Source: Hanleya hanleyi (taxonomy: Eukaryota; Mollusca; Polyplacophora; Lepidopleurida; Hanleyidae). From it: a stretch of 64,000 nucleotides of DNA. The stretch's first letter is position 1, and each line of letters begins with the position of its first letter. Below, in pieces: positions 46,801 through 52,800 of the stretch. The translations under genes and the position numbers were made by a program. Below the pieces are notes generated by a model. That model was not told where the DNA came from and made no database searches. It saw nothing but the letters and a program-made list of their open reading frames with translations. The stretch is taken from the NCBI GenBank assembly GCA_036873755.1, contig JAVTVY010020318.1, forward strand, positions 1 through 64,000, written 5' to 3'.

Positions 46801-49800
46801 GTCCGTTACCGCATTTTAGGCAAAACCGCTTGAGACACAATTAATAACCACCAAATTTTCAACACTTATTTATATAGTGCTAAGTCAGACGCCAATCGAA
46901 AGTGGCGCCCCTCGGCCCATACTTTACAGAGTTATGCCCCTTTACAGATATATTAATTTCTATTTCTGTCCTATATCCCTGAATGTACCAACTATATCTG
47001 CAGAACTGTGTTCGATATAGCTACTATATTTTGGAAACTTATTTATATTCCTGTATTCTACAAGCCAACAAAGGATTACTCGCCTCGGCTTTCTATGTAA
47101 TAATCTCCGATTTTGCTATCTGTAGTTGAATGTACAAGTTATATCTGCAGATCCGTGTTCGGTACAGCTTATTCGTCTCGGTTCTTATTTTACAGTAGTG
47201 CTAAGTCAGACGACTATCGAAAGTGGCGCCCCTCGGCCAATACTTTACAGAGTTATGCCCCTTTACTGATATATTATTACAGAGTTATGCCCCTTTACTG
47301 ATATATTAATTTCTATTTCTGTCCTATATGCCTGAATGTAACCAACTATATCTGCAGAACTGTTTTCGGTATAGCTACTATATTTTGGAAACTTATTGTT
47401 GTATTCTACAAGCCAACAAAGGATTACTCGCCTTTGCTTATGGAGTTATGCCCCTTTCGGATGTAATAATCTCCGATTTTGTTATCTGTAGCTGAATGTA
47501 CAAGTTATATCTGCAGATCCGTGTTCGGTACAGCTTATTTGTCTCGATTCATATTTTACAGAGTGCTAATTCAGATGCCTGTCGAAAGTGGCACCCCTCG
47601 ACCCATATTTTACAAAGTTATGCCCCTTTACAGATATATAATTTTTCTATTTCTGTCCTATATGCCTGAATGTAACCAACTACCGGTATATCTTAATCAT
47701 CCCACATAGAACTATCTCTTCCCCAATTCACATTACATATAGGGGCTCAATCACTTGGGAAAGCCGAGGGGTTTTGATTTGATCAATCTCATGTTTAATG
47801 TTGATGGGCCCGTGAAACACAAAATAAAGTTGGTGTTGCCCCACACTGGCTTTCACCCATTGGTAAAGAAATCCCTTCTCAGAGGCACTACCACCAGGGA
47901 TGATTCCCGATTGCCCCACCCTCTGTCCCATCCTAAAAAAAATTGCCACACCTAATAGAGGGTGTGCCCAAATTGGGTAGATCTAAAGCCCTGTAGGTAC
48001 CAAATCATGTGTCACACATATATTTGGGGGATATGCTCTTCTCCTGTGTCCCACACAAGCTTTCATTTAGTGTGTGAGAATGCCCATAAATATAACAATA
48101 TTGGCATGCTTCCCACATTATTGGCATGTTCCCCACATTATTGGCATGTTCTGACCCGACAGCCTGCCTGATATTATATAGAGTTAATTCCAAACACTGT
48201 ATACACTGTATTCAAGTACAATGAAGCAGTTGTTTCGGATAATTTTAGGAAATATAATTTCTGAGGTATCTCTCGTCGGGGGTCTACCACAGTCATAAAT
48301 GCATTATTTATCATTTATGATATATCTTTGATTTGCACTCAATTAGAAATGTATTCTTTTCTCTCATGTAGTATGTAACCGCAGGTTCATTCTTAATTTC
48401 AGTAAGAGCTGCATGGACTCGATTTAAGTTTTTTCAGATACTGCTCAGCAAATTTTATATTCTATTCAAAGAACGGCCATTATGCATGAAAAAAGCATAT
48501 TGAATATGCTGAATGGTCTCTAAAAGAGAAAATACTCTTAAATGGACTGAGTCCAGTAGTTCTTACTGAAAATAAGACTACTCCTGCCATAATATAAGAA
48601 GATCAGATACTTTCTTTATTTAAAGAACGGCCGCTCTGAAAGAAAAAAAAGCATATAAAATTTGCTGATGTTTTACCCAAATGTACACCCTGGTGTTTTA
48701 CCCTCAGTGAACGGGCCCTCGGTGGCCGAGTGGTCTAAGGCGCTTCGCTGGTGACCGCTAGCCTCACACCGCTGAACCGGCACGGGTTCGAGCCCAGCTG
48801 GTCCATGTGTGAAAGTTTGTCAGTTACTTGCCGAAGGGCGGTGGTTCTCTCCGGTACTCCGGCTTCCTCCACCAACCAAACTGACTGTCACCATATGAGT
48901 GAAACAAACTTGAGTGTGACATTAAGCCAAATTCCCTCCCTCCCTCCCTCAGTGAACACCCTGGTGTTTTACCCTCTTGAACACCCTGGTGTTTTACCCA
49001 CAGTAAACACTCTGGAGTTTTACGCTCAATTATCACTCTGGTGTTTACCCTCTGTAAACACCCTGATGTTTTAACCTCTTGAGCTCCCAGGTGTTGTACA
49101 TTCAGTGAACACCCTATTGTTTACACTCGGTGAACACTCAGTGACATTTTACCCTAAGTGAATACCCTGACATTTTACCCTTAATTGTTTACCCTCAGTG
49201 AGCAGTTTACCCTGGTGTTTACCCTCAGTGAGCACCCTGGTGTTTTAACCTAAGCGAACACCCTGATGTTTTACATCAAGTGAACACCCTGGAATTTTAT
49301 CTTCAGTTATCACTCTGGTGTTTTACCCTATGTGAACACCCAGTGTTTTACCCTCAGTTATCACCCTGGTGTTTTACCCTATGTGAACACCCAGTGTTTT
49401 ACCCTCAGTTATCACCCTGGTGTTTTACCCTATGTGAACACCCAGTGTTTTTCACCCCCCTCGGTCCTCACCCTATGTGAACACCCAGTGTTTTACCCTC
49501 AGTTATCACCCTGGTGTTTTACCCTCAATTATCACACTGGTGTTTACCTTCAATGAGCATCCTAGTGTTTAACGTAAGTGAACAACCTGATGTTTTACAC
49601 CCTGGCATTTTATCTTCAGTTATCACTCTGTTGTTTTACCATCAGTGAGCACCCTGGCGTTATACCCTATGGGAACACCCAGTGTTTTACCCTCAGTTAT
49701 CATCCTGGTGTTTTACCCTCAGTTATCACCCTGGTGTTTATGCTCAGTGAGCACCTAGTGTTTAACCTAAGTGAACACCCTGGTGTTTTACCCTCTGTGA

Positions 49801-52800
49801 ACATCCTGGTGTTGAGAACACCCTGGTGTTTACCCTCAGTTGACACCTCAGTCTCCGATCATCCCGAGTGGCCCCTGCTATTGGCTTGATAATTTGGTGT
49901 GAACTGACCACCTGGTATTCTACCTTTTCCTCAGCTGACCTGGTATTTCACCCTCAACAAACATCCTACATGTAATGTATCACCCCTAATTAGGGACCCA
50001 TTGTTTCACAATCAGCTAATGTATTAGCTTAGTGGATCACCCCGTAACACAGATCTATGTTTCACTTTCCTTTAACTAGTCCATTGGTAAGCCTAGGCCC
50101 TTTTGTGCCACCCTCAACTAAATCCTGGTTATTTCACAATCAGTTCACACAATGGTTTGTCATCCTCACAACAGGAACTTGACACTGTGATGTCTAGCAA
50201 TGTAATATCACTTGTCTTTATTGCACCATGTAAGTGTCCTGTCTGTGTCTTGTGCCCTGTCCTCAGTGTTTTATAGGTGGATGGGGGGTGTCTGGTTTAA
50301 GGCTGCTTCAAAGATTTTTTTTCTTTGAAGTAGCAGGAACACAATTGGGCTGGGTGGTGCTTAATTGGTTCGTCGTGATATAGCTGAAATATTGCTGAAA
50401 GCGACGTTAAATTCTATTCACTCACTCATCCTTCCTCGCACAATACAGTTCTGTAGTTTTCTAGTGTGGGAATTAGAGCATTTCCACAAAGTGGATGCTC
50501 TTATGTTTTCATGAGAAACGGCTCCGCCGGATCCGCCACCGCCCCGACTTTAAAGTGAATATCTCGGAAACCGTTAAATATTTTTGGGTCAGATTTTGTG
50601 TGCTATCTCCATGGGCCTGGGAAAGTTGTCTGGTTGTGTTTCAATACCCGCTGCTCACCACTAGGTGGCGTTGTAGTCAGAGCATACGTAAACCTTTCTC
50701 TGACGATTTCGTCTGAACGGCTTGTCTGATTTCTTTGAAATTTTATTACAATGGTCTTGAAGGATAGTCAATGTGCTGAAAAGGTTTTGGTGTAGCTACC
50801 ATAACTACAAAGGCAAGTTTTTTGCATCTCAATTGAAAATTTACCAATTCGCTTGGAGAAATATTTAAAAACTGCTCTATTCTAGGTTACCAAGCATAAA
50901 TGTAGGATTGCCGACATGATAATTCCCTTTCAGTGCGAACCAAATCGTGGAAATTAAATGCAAGGTTCAAATTGACTTGACAATTATGAGTTACCATCTC
51001 CCAGATTTTGGTGAAACATTCACATTGGAACAGTGTGTCTGTGTTGAAACTCAAAATATACACACCTTAAGCTTGAATCAAGCATTGGAAAGTGCATACA
51101 AAGTTTGAAATATATGTATTTAGGTCGTGTGACGTCACTGGACCTAGATATGATTGCAACAGACCACCATAGAATACCATGCTTTATTAATTGACTGTGT
51201 ATGTTATTACCCGAATACAGTGTAAAACGGCCTGTCCATACGTCATGTCGAACCCGACTTGTATTGGCCGAGTTGTATTGGCCGGGTTGAAAGCTGTATT
51301 GGCCGGGTTGAATGTTGTATTGGCCGAGGTCAACGAGTGCAGCCGTAACTAGCAGTAAGGACCGACGACTGGAGAAACAGACGACAGCAGTGTAGTTTGG
51401 TCAGCGCAATGGCGAGCGCAGAGCGTGTTATTCAAGGGTTCGTGGGCAGAATTCTGGAGCTTGAGGAGTTATGTGGAGACGATTTAAAACGATTTAAACC
51501 TGTTACAGATCAAGAAACGGATGCTGCCACTCAAGCTCAGAAAAACAAGAACACGGCCAGTAAATGTCAATTAATAAAAATATTATGAATCGATTGTTTT
51601 CGTATAGCCTTAGTATTGACCTTCGGGTCGCCGTATTGGCCCTCGGCCTGCGGCCTCGGGCCAATACGGCGACCCTCAGGTCAATACGAAGGCAATATGA
51701 AAACAATCGATTAATAACATATATTATTTGCAGTTTATTCTGTGTAATATAATCGGAAAAAATTACAATAAATATTTTCCCACACTGTTTGCAATGGTCT
51801 TTCATATGATGAAAACTTTACTTGAGGGTTTACGATCACTTTAAATATGCTATTAAAAACAACATATAGAAAAACTTGTGCAATTGCTGACTGACTAGAA
51901 GCCTATCCTAGTTGACTGAACCTATTTTCTCAAGGTTATATACTTTATATTATGATATAACATGGAAGTATAGCTAGGCATTCTAAATTGATACCACATC
52001 TGCAACTGATGATGGACCTGAAGTCTATGAATATGACTGACGCGGACCTATTTTCTCAAGGTCTAAAACTGTATGTTAAGTCACATGTTCACTGCCAACA
52101 TACACTTCAAATCTAACATTATCATCATTTTGTTGTGGCTGTGGTTGTCTTCCAGAACAATCTAGCGAATTTTGCATGTGTTCCAACAGCGTCATGCTCA
52201 GGGTGTTAGCCAGAATTCAGAAAGTGCCCATCCAATCACTCCTATCGCTGTCATCCGCAATAGCAAGGCCATTGCCAGTGGTGATTGATAGCGTCTCTCG
52301 TTCTCTTGCGTGAATTCATTCGTGAATCGGGAACCCTCCAGTACGAGCGAGCGGTATTAAACACCATCAACATGGAGCAGGAGTTGGGGGAAATTCTATG
52401 CATGTTAGCCATGCTGCCCGACCAGCGGAGACGTGAAACAAGCCAACGATGTTAATAATGAAACGAAGAATTAGCTTACGCTGATTATAAGGGGCTATTT
52501 GAGTATATTGCCCATCTATTTGATATTGAATTAATCTGATTGTTCCACCCGTCACGAGTTCTCACCTGCCCTTCATTTTCGGTCGTTTGAAAAAGTCACC
52601 CGTCCAAATTGACGGGCGGACGGATCGCTAGCTAAGTCACTGCTCATGCTTCAACAGTAACTTAAACCATGCTGTATCGGCTGAGCTGTTGAAACATCCT
52701 CCATTTCCTAGCTCTGACATACTGCATCACTGTCGAAATATGGGTACCATGACAGAGTGATAGATCACATAGCCAGTGAATGTTTGTAAATTACATTGAA

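Noticed and set aside
48713..48800. Functional tRNA gene
   Set aside because: The A and B boxes are good, but the acceptor and anticodon arms do not close and a SINE body follows directly.
48751..49889. Proline/valine-rich repetitive frames
   Set aside because: They are translations of the 26-29 bp minisatellite and of the SINE inserted in it.
51503..51805. Opposite-strand frames with matching peptides
   Set aside because: They are the two arms of the 51588-51712 hairpin read on each strand.
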